DNA from: Vavraia culicis subsp. floridensis | Taxonomy: Eukaryota; Microsporidia; Pleistophoridae | NCBI RefSeq assembly: GCF_000192795.1 | Contig: NW_007360609.1 | Coordinates: 65,451-129,450, forward strand | Direction of reading: 5' to 3' | Length of the DNA stretch: 64,000 nt | Shown here: in pieces, positions 31,554 through 42,676 of the stretch | Position numbering within the stretch: position 1 is the first letter of the stretch | Layout of the letters: the number at the start of each line of letters is the position of its first letter | Notes under the pieces: model-generated | Databases searched by the model: none | The model's input: only the letters and a program-made list of their open reading frames with translations | Told to the model about the DNA's origin: nothing | Made by a program: the position numbers and the translations under genes

Positions 31554-34016
31554 TTAATCGCTTTTCGAAATTTTAGTGGTAATCTCTTCGATCTCACTCG
31601 CCGTTATCGGTATGTTATCACTAAAAACCATCAAACGACCGCTCAAATCACCAACATTTATTTTTTCTTTGGCTGAAAAACCTATTTTAGCAATCAGTCC
31701 CAGACAATATATCATCTGTTTGATACGTGTGGCAGAGAACCGACCATCAACAGTAATTCGCTTCGCGACAAAATCAAATATTGCGATCATATTGCTCATA
31801 GGTGTTTTGTTTCGAGTGCTCATTGCCTTAGAATGACCATTAATTGGCTTACCGTTTCGCAAAGAGGTCTCATGAATTTCATAGTTCTTTCTGATGAAGT
31901 AGATCAGCAGGTTAAAGAGCAGCTCCTCGGACATACTTTCTTTCCCATTTTCTTCTGCCATTTTCAACCAGCACAGCACTTGATCAAGAAATACCTTGTT
32001 GTGCGAGATGTTCGCCACAATTTCTGTGATTTTGAACAGCTCACCAACTACTAATTTAGTATTTATCAGCACGAATTCCTGGAGGAACACCGTTAAGTAC
32101 TGCCTTATGTAATCTTTCTTGGTATTGAAGTATGCGAACACCACCAAACCTACGAACGGCAGAAATCGCTCAGGTTCAATCAGCATACACTTCGTGACAG
32201 GCACAATAAGTTCCCTGGTGTCAATATCAGTGGTCGACAGTTCTCTTTGATAGTAGGCCACAAGCTTGTCTCTGATCATATCTCTCTTATTGTTGAAAAG
32301 TATGAACAGATCAACCACCAATACGGGCCGGAAGTATTTCTCCTCGAGAAGGAGGTTCAACAGAATAGTGCACGAAACATCGCTGGTGCACTCTTTCACC
32401 TCGTTATCTTCCGTGTTTGCATTGTTCAACAGCATATTCGGCCCAAATGACTTGTTAGTATTTTCGCTCAGATGATCTGCATCCTCTCTGTACTTTTCCA
32501 CGAGATAGTAAAAAATAATTTCCAGGATAATGCCATGTTCATCGATCTTGTTGATGTTATTCAGCACAATCTCACCAACTATTGCTGTATGCAGCATCTC
32601 AAACGGTTTTACATGCATCATCACATACTTACACAATAGGAACAGAAACGTGTGATTTTCTCTGTTCTTGGTTATAAGACTCCCAAGAAAGTTCGTAAAC
32701 GTGCTTCTTTCTGTGCTGCTGGCAAGTATTATGCCATTTTCTATTAGCCTGGCCAGCATTTCTTTTCTGGGTGGCAGCTCTGCTGTAAAGAACTTATAGA
32801 TTGTGCTCAGAATGTATTTTGACTGTTTTTGCTCATATACATCGTAAAAGTTCGTTAATTGGAATAAATGGCTCACAAAGTGGAAATCGCTGGTATTCTG
32901 CTCCTTTTCAATGACCCGTTTCACCTTTAAATACAAAATGGCTGTAAAATATTCCAGGTTCACTAATTCCAACGAATCCCTCCCCTGGGTTGATTCAACA
33001 AACGAAAGGTAAGCATGGAGAACAAATGCACCCTCCAGATCCAAATTTTCGTAGTATGTGCTATCAAAGGCCTTAATTGAAAGCGATGCTTCTCTGAAAA
33101 TTACTTCGAGAACTTTCGTCAGATGCTTCTTGTTTTCCTCAATTAATTTGCTATCATCATCCGCATACTCCGTGGCGTTCAGCAGCAGAAAATCGCTAAC
33201 AAATCTTTTCATGTCATCGGGAAATTCGTACTCTTCCCAAAGCTTACTTTTTAGAAGAGAAAAAGCGTTAAACTCCCTTTCAAGGACGCTTTTCTCGAGA
33301 ATAAGGCACCTTGTCTCGATGCTCAAATCTTTCAGCTTCAAATGCGGTAGCACAATCCTAAAAAATGTCTGTCGCACGCTCGTGTCCTCATCTTTGATTC
33401 TCTCGATGGCACTCGATGACATGATCAAATGCGCCATCACGCGATTCCTGATCTCCGGACAGGGATCGTACCTGAGCAGATCCTTAAATATCCTTTTAAC
33501 ATTAGTTTTTTTGTTGATAGTAAAGCCTTGATATGGCGAAAGTATTTTGACAGCCTCTCTTCTAATTGCATATTCCTTGTCAAAGAGCCTCTCCGATACC
33601 TTCATGATAGCATCTTTCACCAGGTCGTGCGAGCCAATGCCCAAATCTTTGCCATTCTCAACAATTTTTATTTTCACGCTGCAATTGCCATCCAGAACAA
33701 CATTCAATCGGTCGATCAACATCCCCAACAGGTGTATCACATTCCTGCGGATGGACCTGTTCTTTACATCGATGTACTTGATCAAATATGAAAGTCCGTT
33801 CAGAAGAGCCTCCTTGTCATCTTCTACAGCATCTAGTACGAGGCCAAAGAATTGCATCGCACACTTCGGTACAGATTGCGATTTAGTAAGAATGTAGTAG
33901 TCCATGATTTCGTTCAGCGTGTTGGTATCGATAGATGCGTAGAATGCTTTCTCAGGTAATGTGTTGTTGTTGCTGAGAGAGACAAATATATCGTAAATTG
34001 GTGTACCTCCACTCAT
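31554..34016 (-). CDS. YCG1: Condensin subunit 3 (CAP-G/Ycg1), HEAT-repeat protein
   Basis: 820 residues from the ATG at 34016. HEAT-like helices in the first 250 residues include DVKNRSIRRNVIHLLGML, DKEYAIRREAVKILSPYQ and CPEIRNRVMAHLI, followed by KDEDTSVRQTFFRIVLPHL. Spacing and motif order fit CAP-G, the kleisin-bound HEAT subunit of condensin that compacts mitotic chromosomes. The frame is open for another 41 codons to 34139, but CCCTCCC lies directly against the internal ATG, so I take that as the start. The protein is short next to yeast Ycg1 (about 1035 residues), as expected for a reduced genome. Other HEAT-repeat families are possible but fit less well. Confidence 0.8.
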   Translation of the reverse strand: MSGGTPIYDIFVSLSNNNTLPEKAFYASIDTNTLNEIMDYYILTKSQSVPKCAMQFFGLVLDAVEDDKEALLNGLSYLIKYIDVKNRSIRRNVIHLLGMLIDRLNVVLDGNCSVKIKIVENGKDLGIGSHDLVKDAIMKVSERLFDKEYAIRREAVKILSPYQGFTINKKTNVKRIFKDLLRYDPCPEIRNRVMAHLIMSSSAIERIKDEDTSVRQTFFRIVLPHLKLKDLSIETRCLILEKSVLEREFNAFSLLKSKLWEEYEFPDDMKRFVSDFLLLNATEYADDDSKLIEENKKHLTKVLEVIFREASLSIKAFDSTYYENLDLEGAFVLHAYLSFVESTQGRDSLELVNLEYFTAILYLKVKRVIEKEQNTSDFHFVSHLFQLTNFYDVYEQKQSKYILSTIYKFFTAELPPRKEMLARLIENGIILASSTERSTFTNFLGSLITKNRENHTFLFLLCKYVMMHVKPFEMLHTAIVGEIVLNNINKIDEHGIILEIIFYYLVEKYREDADHLSENTNKSFGPNMLLNNANTEDNEVKECTSDVSCTILLNLLLEEKYFRPVLVVDLFILFNNKRDMIRDKLVAYYQRELSTTDIDTRELIVPVTKCMLIEPERFLPFVGLVVFAYFNTKKDYIRQYLTVFLQEFVLINTKLVVGELFKITEIVANISHNKVFLDQVLCWLKMAEENGKESMSEELLFNLLIYFIRKNYEIHETSLRNGKPINGHSKAMSTRNKTPMSNMIAIFDFVAKRITVDGRFSATRIKQMIYCLGLIAKIGFSAKEKINVGDLSGRLMVFSDNIPITASEIEEITTKISKSD

Positions 34017-34023
34017 GGGAGGG
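34017..34023 (-). promoter_or_regulatory. CCCTCCC start motif deciding the condensin start
   Basis: GGGAGGG on the + strand reads CCCTCCC directly before ATG 34016. It removes the 41-residue N-terminal extension of the longest frame, whose sequence looks non-coding. Confidence 0.6.
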
Positions 34024-35181
34024 TGGACATTTTGTTTTTGGGATAATACCGGAGAAATTGGCACAAAAAATGAAGTGGCACGGGGACATGGGCTATTGAG
34101 CACGTTATTCCTTGTAAATGCACTTCTATGATGGCACAATTACGAACAGCCCACTATTTTCAATTCCTCGTTCACTAAAAATGTATTTATTTCCTCATTT
34201 TCATGTTATTTTCGATTCATCGCCTTGCAAATGCGAGCGAGTGAAATTACTCATTGTGTATTTGAAGTGTTCTTGCACGAAGAGATGAATGTAATACAAC
34301 AGGAGGTACAAGAACGCATTTACTTGATTGGTAGGTTCTAACACGTATGCCGCTTCCTGAGTGCACAACAGGATGGTAATAAGATGTGAATAATCAATTT
34401 TACACAACGCATATCTCCTGAGTGCATGATGGCACGGTAAAATTTATTACAGTCAAAAGATCAGCACCGAGTGCTGATGAACTGATAGCATTCTAAAGGG
34501 CATGGCTGGAGTGTTTGCAGCCATAGGAATGTGCATATGAAATAACACGCGTAGTATCTCAGTCTTTGTCACATCTAGCTCAAATTTTTGCAAAAAGTAT
34601 GTTAATTTTCAACAATGTATTTGCTGATCACTTGGTAGTCAACGAATTAAATACGAATGCAAATATTTGTGTTGCCCATGCTTAGATAAGAACTGTTCGA
34701 TCGATAAATTGCCCGTAGATCATCAAAAACTTGCAAACAGAAGAAGTAAATATATAGCTCGTATAAAACATGCTTTTATCCTTTGACAACCCGTTCTGTG
34801 GTACTAAAGGCACATTGTTGCCCGCATGCCGGTGTTCAATAACGTATTCTTATTCACCAGCAGCTATTCTTAGCTCGTTATTGTAATCGCACAATATTTT
34901 GACAACCTTCTTTGACCGTGATCCTCTCCAAAAGAGAACATAAGCGTTGATCAGCATAGAACTCGATGACCTCAAACCTTTTTACNGAGAATACGTTCAT
35001 TTATCTTCCCATGCAACAATACAAACACACTTTTCTGTCCATTAGACCGACCGTGCTCAGAGACCTTTGATTCTAATCCTTTGGTCGCCCATTTGTATGC
35101 TCTAAATATCAAAACTAAGATCCCCCGTTTCAATGATAGAGCGTGTTACTGCAGCAGCAATAAATTTTTAATGGCACGCCA
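34024..35181. other. Intergenic stretch, nothing recognised
   Basis: Divergent promoter region between condensin and deoxyhypusine hydroxylase. Contains one ambiguous base at 34986. No gene, RNA or repeat seen. Confidence 0.5.
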
Positions 35182-35185
35182 CCCC
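35182..35185 (+). promoter_or_regulatory. CCCC start motif of deoxyhypusine hydroxylase
   Basis: CCCC lies 12 bases before ATG 35198. It would fall inside the coding part of the longer frame (start 35081 or 35171), which is why the shorter protein is preferred. Confidence 0.55.
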
Positions 35186-35197
35186 AAACGGACGAAA

Positions 35198-36079
35198 ATG
35201 TCTGAGATAAAAAATGCACAAAATGTCTTAAACGATCCTACAAAACGTATTGAAGAAAAAATGCGAGCACTTTTTTATTTAAGAAACGTGTTGACCGATG
35301 AATCAGCTCTGATAATAGGAGATGCAATTTATAAGAACACGAGTGTTTTACTGAAGCATGAGATGGCGTATGTTCTTGGGCAGATGAAGCTGCAGTGCAG
35401 CAAGGAAATACTGATAAAGGTTCTTGACGACGAAAACGAGGACGAGGTGACGCGCCACGAGTGTGCCGAGGCACTCGGCAATTTCAACGATAAGGAGATG
35501 GTACCAATACTGGAGAAGTACTTGCGACATGCATCGCTACCTTTGAAAGAAACTTGCTACTTGGCAATCAAGAAAATACAGGAGAGCAAGGATGGAGTAG
35601 ACTTGTCCAAGTTTGATTCGAGAGACCCTGCCATTCCGCTGTTCAAGGACATAAATGAACAGAACATTGAATGTGCCGGTAAGATGCTGGATGATCCGAA
35701 CGAGTGCCTCTATAGGAAGTATAAGGCGATGTTTTATCTGCGAGACTGTGGTACAGAAAAGGCCAAAAAATTTCTTGTAGGTGCGTTCAAAGATGAAAGT
35801 GCGCTTTTGAAACATGAGTTGGCGTTTATCATGGGACAGATGCGTATGGACGAGGGAATTGAAGTTCTGAACAAGGTGATGAATGATGGTAACGAGCACG
35901 GTATGGTGAGACACGAAGCAGCAGAAGCTTTGGGTGCGATAGCTACCGATGATTGCTACAGGTATCTGCAGAAGAACATTGATAGTGACTGTGATATTTT
36001 GCGTGAGAGCGTTCTTGTTGCGCTTGATGTTCTCCGCTACGAGAATGGTGAAGAAACAGAATACGCATGCGTGTTGTAA
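35198..36079 (+). CDS. LIA1: Deoxyhypusine hydroxylase (HEAT-like di-iron enzyme)
   Basis: 293 residues. Completes hypusine on eIF5A by hydroxylating deoxyhypusine. Two symmetrical halves of HEAT-like repeats each carry two His-Glu iron-ligand motifs: LLKHEMAYVLGQM and TRHECAEALG in the first half, LLKHELAFIMGQM and VRHEAAEALG in the second. All four HE pairs are intact, so the enzyme should be active. Length matches the family (about 300). Start chosen by the CCCC motif; the frame is open further upstream but that sequence is atypical. Confidence 0.95.
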   Translation: MSEIKNAQNVLNDPTKRIEEKMRALFYLRNVLTDESALIIGDAIYKNTSVLLKHEMAYVLGQMKLQCSKEILIKVLDDENEDEVTRHECAEALGNFNDKEMVPILEKYLRHASLPLKETCYLAIKKIQESKDGVDLSKFDSRDPAIPLFKDINEQNIECAGKMLDDPNECLYRKYKAMFYLRDCGTEKAKKFLVGAFKDESALLKHELAFIMGQMRMDEGIEVLNKVMNDGNEHGMVRHEAAEALGAIATDDCYRYLQKNIDSDCDILRESVLVALDVLRYENGEETEYACVL

Positions 36080-37333
36080 AACGAGCAGGTACTGCACTGT
36101 TTCTGTTAGCGAAAGGGGTAAGAGCGGAATAAAGTCTTGGATAGTCGATAATTAGTGTTTAAGGAGGATAATTTGTTTGATATTGACATGAGGTGGCAGC
36201 AATTTTAACGTTGTAATTTGCTAACTACGCTACATACCGACAGTTTGATCAGCTATGAACCTCGGCAGGGGCACGTTCTCCATGTTTTGTGTACTTTAGC
36301 CTTCTTCAACAAAAATTTGGTGTTTACAAGCACTTTACTGTTCAGCATACCTCTAGGAGAGAGCAATCATACGGTCACAGGTCCCTAATCCGGTACTATC
36401 GGTGCATCTCAGCGTACCAAAACGGTACCATTCCGTTTATACGCCTATTCCAAATAAAGAAACTATTTCATACTGCAGTATGCCACGATTTGAAAGATCA
36501 CAAATTATGTGCAGGAATAGGTTGATTGGATCGCAGTAGCAAATATGAACACGGAAATAACATTTGGCGGTATTTTGGAATCGTAATCTTCACGGATCGG
36601 TCACCGTTTTGGTATGGACAAGGTAAATATTCGTAATTTAGATAGCTTTGATTCGATCTGTGTCTTAACGATATTTTGCTGATATCACTGATATACGTGA
36701 TTTGGAATACACAGACGAGATCGTTTCTTGTACCTAGGTATGATGTCAAAGAACCAGAGATCATTGGCCACGGCTGGTTACAGCTGACCAGAAAAACGTG
36801 CTGTTCGGGTGTACAAGAGCTAAATAAACGTACTTATGTTGAAGAACAGGAATAATAACTGTGCAGAGAGACTGATGGCAGTAACCGATCATTGCGGTAT
36901 GCTAGTTATTAGGCCACAAAGTTTGGTGCGAGCGCGGATTGAATACACGATCATACATGACCCGTTGTCATCTGTGAATGCCAAATCGTTTGATCACTAT
37001 AGTTTCACCGTGCAGTTCAAATGAATAGCAGTTGTGAATGTATCCTGAGATGGTTGCTACGACAACTCAAAAATTTTGAAAAGAGTTTTTGGTGCTGCAA
37101 CCATCACAAAGAAGGTAGTCTAACCGTTTAATTAACGGGATATTGCAGTGTAAATGAATTATTTACCCACGGATACAGCGTAAATACTACAGCATCAGCA
37201 CAAGAATGTAAAGTATGCTTTCAACGTATGAACAAGGTACCTCCATACGTAGAGTATGCTATCCCGTTCATAAAAAATGATGTGCGTGTGCAAACTCGGA
37301 TATTTTACTGAGAAAATGAATTTAATTTAGGAG
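36080..37333. other. Intergenic stretch, nothing supported
   Basis: Several short frames on both strands overlap each other without start motifs or recognisable content. Confidence 0.45.
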
Positions 37334-37615
37334 TTAGTTATCCTCACCCTCGCCTACCTCCTTTGCGCTGTCGTTGCTTTCCTCCTCACTCTCAATATCA
37401 CTCGTTGTGTCCGACATAACCGATTCCGAGCTGCTGGAAAGACCGTCACTGCTACCCTTACTTGATTCGCTACTCGTTGATTCGCTGCCACTGGACGATG
37501 TGTCGCTGCCAGAGTCTAGCGACGAACTAGACATTGACCCGTCATGCAATTCCTCTTCGTTGTCCGATCCCGATGAAACTTGTTCTTTTTTTTTGGATAT
37601 CTTCTTGTCAACCAT
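37334..37615 (-). CDS. Small Ser/acidic-rich protein, unknown
   Basis: 93 residues beginning MVDKKISKKKEQ and then almost entirely Ser, Asp, Glu and Gly, with many acidic Ser contexts suited to casein kinase II (for example SGSDNEEE and SDIESEEESND). The frame is open upstream to 37909, but CCCACCC at 37626-37632 (complement) lies 10 bases before this ATG and the upstream translation is atypical. Low-complexity acidic proteins of this kind include nucleolar and chromatin factors; the sequence gives no specific assignment. Confidence 0.6.
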   Translation of the reverse strand: MVDKKISKKKEQVSSGSDNEEELHDGSMSSSSLDSGSDTSSSGSESTSSESSKGSSDGLSSSSESVMSDTTSDIESEEESNDSAKEVGEGEDN

Positions 37616-37632
37616 AGCGAATTGAGGGTGGG

Positions 37633-38561
37633 TGAAGAAAAGAATTTTTTTAAAACATAAAACCATTTCAGTTTTCCAATACATTGCGTGAACGTATGGC
37701 GCAAATGAAGGTAAAACGGTACGCTGTTTCATATATTCTAAAATGGGATGTGCTTTTGGTGCACTGGGACCAGAAAAAGTGTTCTGGTAAAAATAAAAAT
37801 ACAGAAAATAAAATTTTTTAACGAAATTCGAGGCGCGGGAAAAATGTGGGTTGGGTGTTTCTGGAGACCTTCCTGTGCTATACCATGCAAAATGCGTGGT
37901 ACTAAACATCTCCTGTGCTTGTACTGGGTGAGCTGCAAGAAATGCGTGTCTCCAAACATTTGAGCAGGTAGTGCAGTTTGAAAGTAAGAAAGCAAGTATT
38001 TGGTGTCCCGCTTGGCAGCAAAACAGCCAAGGAGTCTTTCCTGTTCATTTGGAACGGCCGTCTCAAAAATGATAAATTAAGGTGATACATGACACTGTCA
38101 CAAGTTCATAATAAATTGCCTTGGCGTACCACATTTTCACTAAAAACAATATTATCACTATCACGTTTCCTTTTTGCGTAAATTCCACCACAAAATATTT
38201 TACAAAAATGCCGGTGACATGTAAACCTCGTCAGAGTACTGAAAATAAACACCAATGTTTCAGTACTGCCTATACAACATAGAGAAAAGGATACCAGTTT
38301 TGTTTTGTACCCGAATAAAACACCAAGCGCAATATTTCAAGGAATTGCGATGTAGTTTCTCATTTTTGAAAACATGCAAAATATAACAATTATACATGCT
38401 ATTGGTGACCAGTGGTGCAATGATAGTGCTCTTTACTTCGTAATTATTTGTTAATACTCGGTCTGCATCTTTATCTGCAACTCTAAGGTTTGTAATTAGT
38501 TGCATCTGCTCAGAACAAAACGGCTCCATCTTTAGGTAATTTGTAGCGCTGCTTATACGTA
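37633..38561. other. Intergenic (divergent promoter) stretch, nothing recognised
   Basis: Lies between the divergently transcribed Ser-rich gene and the Sec1/Munc18 gene. No other feature seen. Confidence 0.5.
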
Positions 38562-38568
38562 CCCCAAA

Positions 38569-40071
38569 ATGAATCTTAAGGAAATGATGAGAGACAAAAT
38601 AGTGAAAGATGTCTTGAGGCCTTCGTCAGAGGATGAATGGCATGTTTTCGTTTATAATGCATCGACCGCACGAATTCTCACGTACATATTCACGAAAACT
38701 CAAATCTTGTCCAACGAGATTCTCTCTATGCAAAGATTAGAGCTTAAACGAGATCCTATCCCATATCCGGCCATTTACTTCGTTACACATTGCAAGGAAA
38801 CCTACAAAGCGATCAAAAAGGACGTAAAAAACAAAATATACACGAAGTACTACGTGGTACACACAAACAGGATAAATGAGAATGACAAAATTATTGGCGA
38901 AAATATATTCTACAAGTACGTAGATATCAACTTTGTTGTGATTAATGAAAGAATATTTACGGGTTTGAACGGAGTAGGAGATGCAATACGGAGTTTCAGC
39001 TCAATTCTCAAGCTGCGCTTCAATGTAATCAACTTGCGAGCAGATACGGATCTCTACGAGCAACTCAAGACATGCAGCAGCACGAGTGAATCGCGTAATG
39101 AATACTACAACTCTGATTTGATCGTTTTGGATCGATCATTTGATATGATTGTGCCGCTGATACACTTTTTTAATTTTGAGAGCCTGATACACGACCTGAA
39201 TCTGTGCGAGAACAACACCGATGAATCGCCGTTGTACCGTGAAATACGATACATGCACATTGCCGACACGAATAGCGTGCTCAACAGCAAAGCACAGAAG
39301 CTGGTTGAAGGAATGAAAAAAATTGACAAAAAGACAGACATTAACGAAATTCACAAGCTGGTACTGGAAGCACCCGAAAACATAAAACTAAAGGAAAGCG
39401 TTAACCGCTACATTAATCTCGCTGAAGACACTCTTAATCTCTTCGAGAAGGAGCAGCTTAACTACATAGCAACATTCGAGCAGAACATAAGTACAGGCTA
39501 CGACAACAAAGGAAATCGCTATCACGGTGGTCTAAAGGACGTATTTGGTATTTTGAACCAGAAGATAAGGCGAGAAAACAAGTTCAGGCTTGTTTTACTC
39601 CTTCTGTCCACGCACTACGATTTTCAGACAAACGAGGTTACAAAATTGAAAGAAAAACTGATGCTCACTGACCAGGAGATAAAGATTTTTGAGAAGCTGA
39701 AAACGATGCGCAAAAATTTCAACAAGAGAAAAGAGTATAACTCAAAGTTTACGTATGAGATAAGTAGGTATGACCCGCTGCTGCATGATCTTCTGCGTGC
39801 ATTTGTGCAGAACAAGAACAACAGGTTTTCTAATTTGGTGAAGAGAGAGACGACAGAGAAAAAAGAAAGTTTAAGGAAGAGCTCTTTTGTGTTTATGAAG
39901 CATGAGGCGAAGAAGAAGACACTGGTGCTGTATATCGATGTTGTAACATATCCAGAGATGATGTTGATCAATCAAATGAGTGAAAAAAGCTCGTATGAAA
40001 TATTTGTGTGCACAAATCAGGTTGTCACTCCCAAAGAATACTTGAAATGGCTGGGGGAAATAAAAATTTAA
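38569..40071 (+). CDS. Sec1/Munc18 (SM) family vesicle-fusion protein, Sec1-like
   Basis: 500 residues. SM proteins clasp SNARE bundles and drive vesicle fusion. The SM signature appears as LIVLDRSFDMIVPLIHFFNF with ESLIHDLN following. N-terminal domain 1 has MQRLELKRDPIPYPAIYFV, resembling the Sec1/Munc18 'RREP' segment, and the C-terminal part has YIDVVTYPEMMLINQM. At 500 residues it is shorter than yeast Sec1 (724). Details favour the plasma-membrane Sec1/Munc18 branch over Sly1, Vps45 or Vps33, but not decisively. CCCC at 38562-38565 lies three bases before the ATG. In a microsporidian this protein would serve the heavy secretory traffic of spore-wall and polar-tube formation (inference). 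Confidence 0.88.
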   Translation: MNLKEMMRDKIVKDVLRPSSEDEWHVFVYNASTARILTYIFTKTQILSNEILSMQRLELKRDPIPYPAIYFVTHCKETYKAIKKDVKNKIYTKYYVVHTNRINENDKIIGENIFYKYVDINFVVINERIFTGLNGVGDAIRSFSSILKLRFNVINLRADTDLYEQLKTCSSTSESRNEYYNSDLIVLDRSFDMIVPLIHFFNFESLIHDLNLCENNTDESPLYREIRYMHIADTNSVLNSKAQKLVEGMKKIDKKTDINEIHKLVLEAPENIKLKESVNRYINLAEDTLNLFEKEQLNYIATFEQNISTGYDNKGNRYHGGLKDVFGILNQKIRRENKFRLVLLLLSTHYDFQTNEVTKLKEKLMLTDQEIKIFEKLKTMRKNFNKRKEYNSKFTYEISRYDPLLHDLLRAFVQNKNNRFSNLVKRETTEKKESLRKSSFVFMKHEAKKKTLVLYIDVVTYPEMMLINQMSEKSSYEIFVCTNQVVTPKEYLKWLGEIKI

Positions 40072-41829
40072 CATGAGATGATTGGTTATCCGTGTAGCTG
40101 TCGGACTTATGTCAGCGGTGTAAATCTAACTGACATTCTGAATGATAGACATAAGTATATGAGAGTCTTGTATAATTGCGATAAATAAAATGTTTTACCG
40201 TGTAGAGCGTGTTTACATGGTGTAGATTCTGCTTAGCGATAGATTGAGAGATATTTGCGATTAAAGGCCTGATTTACGTGTTTAGACATCTTAAATAGGC
40301 ATTTTGAAGACATTTGTTCGGCTTCCGATATCATTAAATGAATTATTATCCTTGTGAGCGGTTTTATAATCCTGTGAGGATCGTGGAGTATTATCATGGC
40401 TAAAGATAGGCTTAGGTCCCAAAAAAGCATATTCAAGGAAATGGACATGGGCAGTGCTAAACAATGCAGATACCAAAAATAGGTGTACACGGCCAGAAAC
40501 TGCCAATACAAACCATAAACAGTGACAGAACGTGCTATACATAATCCAAGCGCTGAGTACATAAATGCGTATTATGTGCAAGCCGCCAATAAGTCGTACA
40601 ACATGCAGTGAACGACGAATATGCAGAGCCTTTAACCAAAAACGGGCACCAGTCAGGAGTAGTATCAATATAGGAGTAAATTTACGGTATTGATTCGTAC
40701 TATTATGAGGGACCAGTATTATTTTATGTTTTTTGCCAAGATTAAGCGGTAGATTGTTAAAATGTTCAAAATTTGTGTTCGTGCCTACTTGCCACTACAA
40801 ATTTATTTTTATCAATATGAAGCGGTGAATGGTGGTGGTAACATGGGTTATAGCTAAAAAGTTAGTTAGAGCTGATTTGCCTGCAAAATGAGCAACAGAA
40901 ACGGCTGCTTGTGCAAACCAGCAGTTTTATTGAAGGAATGCAACAAAACAGTGGTTCCAACAGCTACAAAATTGTAGCGACTGCTTTTACAACACTTTCT
41001 TGCTAGGTAATGGAACAGGGAGTTTGTCAAACATGTGCGTGGTAAATACGTGTTCAGAACAAGGAGTGCATCAATCCCATCAGCATTGCTGCTCATCTGT
41101 TAGCGAGGAAGAAACGATGAGCCAATAAATTCCGAAAAGCTAATCATTACCGTGTAAACATGCATGTTTGAGAATTAATTAATCAGCCAGGGGAATAATT
41201 GGTCTAATTTGATAAATCATGACCTGATCTGTAGAAATTCATCTGCAACACACGATCAGCTCCTAATCATTAAAAGGACACCTCGCGTTGCCGTTGCTGT
41301 GAGGATAGCTCATTTAATGCGTACCAATTGTCTGTGTGGAAATTTATTTGCCAAGTTGCCTATTGCTCGGCTTACATGCATGAAGGGTGTAATTCCACAT
41401 TGTACCTCTCCAAAATAACACATTAGAGCTCACGCAGGGCATCGAGTACAAGAATGTGACTTGGTACGATAAAACAGACTGCGGCAGATTGCAAGAAACA
41501 TCAGAACAACTGTTTTGGTGTCCATAACCAATCGATTGTTCAACACAAACCAAATGATGGCTGTTTTCAGGGATAAAAAGTGCAGAGCGTTCCATAGCAG
41601 CTAATTTGTATAAGCTATTTTCAACTTACCTTCTACAAACTTAGATAAATACTGTGCGATTGAAAACGTTAAAATTACTTGCCATTTTGCCCAAATTTAA
41701 AAAAACAAAATTTACGATGAAATTGTTTTGCTCTACACGTCACATCCCCAACCAATCAAAAGTACGAATGCAAAACATAGATTAAAAAAAAATATTGGAG
41801 GGGTAAAAAGTACGAAGAGCAAAAGCAGC
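40072..41829. other. 1.7 kb intergenic stretch, nothing supported
   Basis: Two overlapping hydrophobic minus frames at 40233-40668 compete in different frames, one beginning with TTG, and neither has a CCC motif. Upstream of TFIIA-gamma there is CCCC at 41745-41748 and GGGG at 41801-41804. Confidence 0.45.
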
Positions 41830-42183
41830 ATGTACGAATTTTACAGACAGAGTATAATTGGAAAAGCACTACAGGATACCATAGAGGATATGTTGGGCAA
41901 CTCGCAGCTTACGCCCGCACAGGCCAAGCTAATCCTTGAGAAGTTTGACCAGGCGGTGCCGGTTGTTTTTGGTCGCACGGTACAGAGCAACATGAACTTT
42001 AAGGGTGGCGTTGAGTCGTACAATTTCGTTGATGGCGTGTGGAATTTTATAACGAGAGATTTTGTTATGACCATCAACAATAAAATGGTGAGATGTGATT
42101 ATGTGAAAATTGTGGCGTGTGATGCCGATACGTCGAGTGATAGCGGACGGAAAAGAAGGAAAAGGAATGTTGGAAATAGATAA
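41830..42183 (+). CDS. TOA2: Transcription factor IIA small (gamma) subunit
   Basis: 117 residues from MYEFYRQS. The N-terminal four-helix-bundle half has YRQSIIGKALQDTIEDML and LTPAQAKLILEKFDQAV. The beta-barrel half has MNFKGGVESYNFVDGVWNF, matching the family's NF-x-G...Y-x-F-x-D-x-VW, and ends VRCDYVKIVACDA. A basic tail (GRKRRKRN) could act as a nuclear signal. Length matches the family (about 110-120). The longer frame to 41728 adds 34 unconserved residues and is rejected. TFIIA-gamma stabilises TBP on promoters, complementing TAF1 in this window. Confidence 0.95.
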   Translation: MYEFYRQSIIGKALQDTIEDMLGNSQLTPAQAKLILEKFDQAVPVVFGRTVQSNMNFKGGVESYNFVDGVWNFITRDFVMTINNKMVRCDYVKIVACDADTSSDSGRKRRKRNVGNR

Positions 42184-42262
42184 ATGTTTTTTAATTCAGA
42201 TTAACTGTTACATTTGCTATTTATTTTCTGCACTCATTTTTTGGTAGCAAATTGCGTAGCCC

Positions 42263-42676
42263 CTACGTGTACAGCGGTTCGGTTCGCCATTTTATGGAAC
42301 AAGAGTTTTCTGCTTGAACAAGAGGAGTGTAATTGCATGGACTAACAACATGGTTCAGTGCGCACGGCTTCTCGTAGTACTGCGTGATCGAAAGGTGATT
42401 GGCGTATTTTTTAGGTATTTTGTTGAAGTTTCTTGGCACATTCTCGTTCGACAAAAAGAATGTAAAACAGGTTTTGTCTGCAAAATCGCTCTTCTGCACG
42501 ATAAGAACATGATCGTCATCTCGGTGCTCACCGATTGCCAGTTTATCACCGCATTGGAAATATACAATGCTTTTCCTATGCTCTTTCTTGTAGTAAATGC
42601 ATACTTTGCGGTTTGTTTTCGTCTTTAGTTTGTTAAGCCATTCGTCTTTTAGACCCTGTACGATTGAAAAGCTCAT
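42263..42676 (-). CDS. Hypothetical protein, unrecognised
   Basis: 137 residues, ATG start, convergent with TFIIA-gamma and 79 bases from its stop. Composition is normal for a globular protein, with alternating strands (KVCIYYKKEHRKSIVYFQCG, DHVLIVQKSDF). The pattern of a Trp near residue 13 followed by short beta strands faintly recalls the N-terminal dimerisation domain of TFIIF-beta, too weakly to name it. No CCC motif is near the ATG. Confidence 0.5.
   Translation of the reverse strand: MSFSIVQGLKDEWLNKLKTKTNRKVCIYYKKEHRKSIVYFQCGDKLAIGEHRDDDHVLIVQKSDFADKTCFTFFLSNENVPRNFNKIPKKYANHLSITQYYEKPCALNHVVSPCNYTPLVQAENSCSIKWRTEPLYT

Noticed and set aside
40233..40668. Two overlapping hydrophobic minus frames (109 and 125 codons)
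   Set aside because: They compete in different frames, one starts with TTG, neither has a CCC motif, and neither resembles a known membrane protein.
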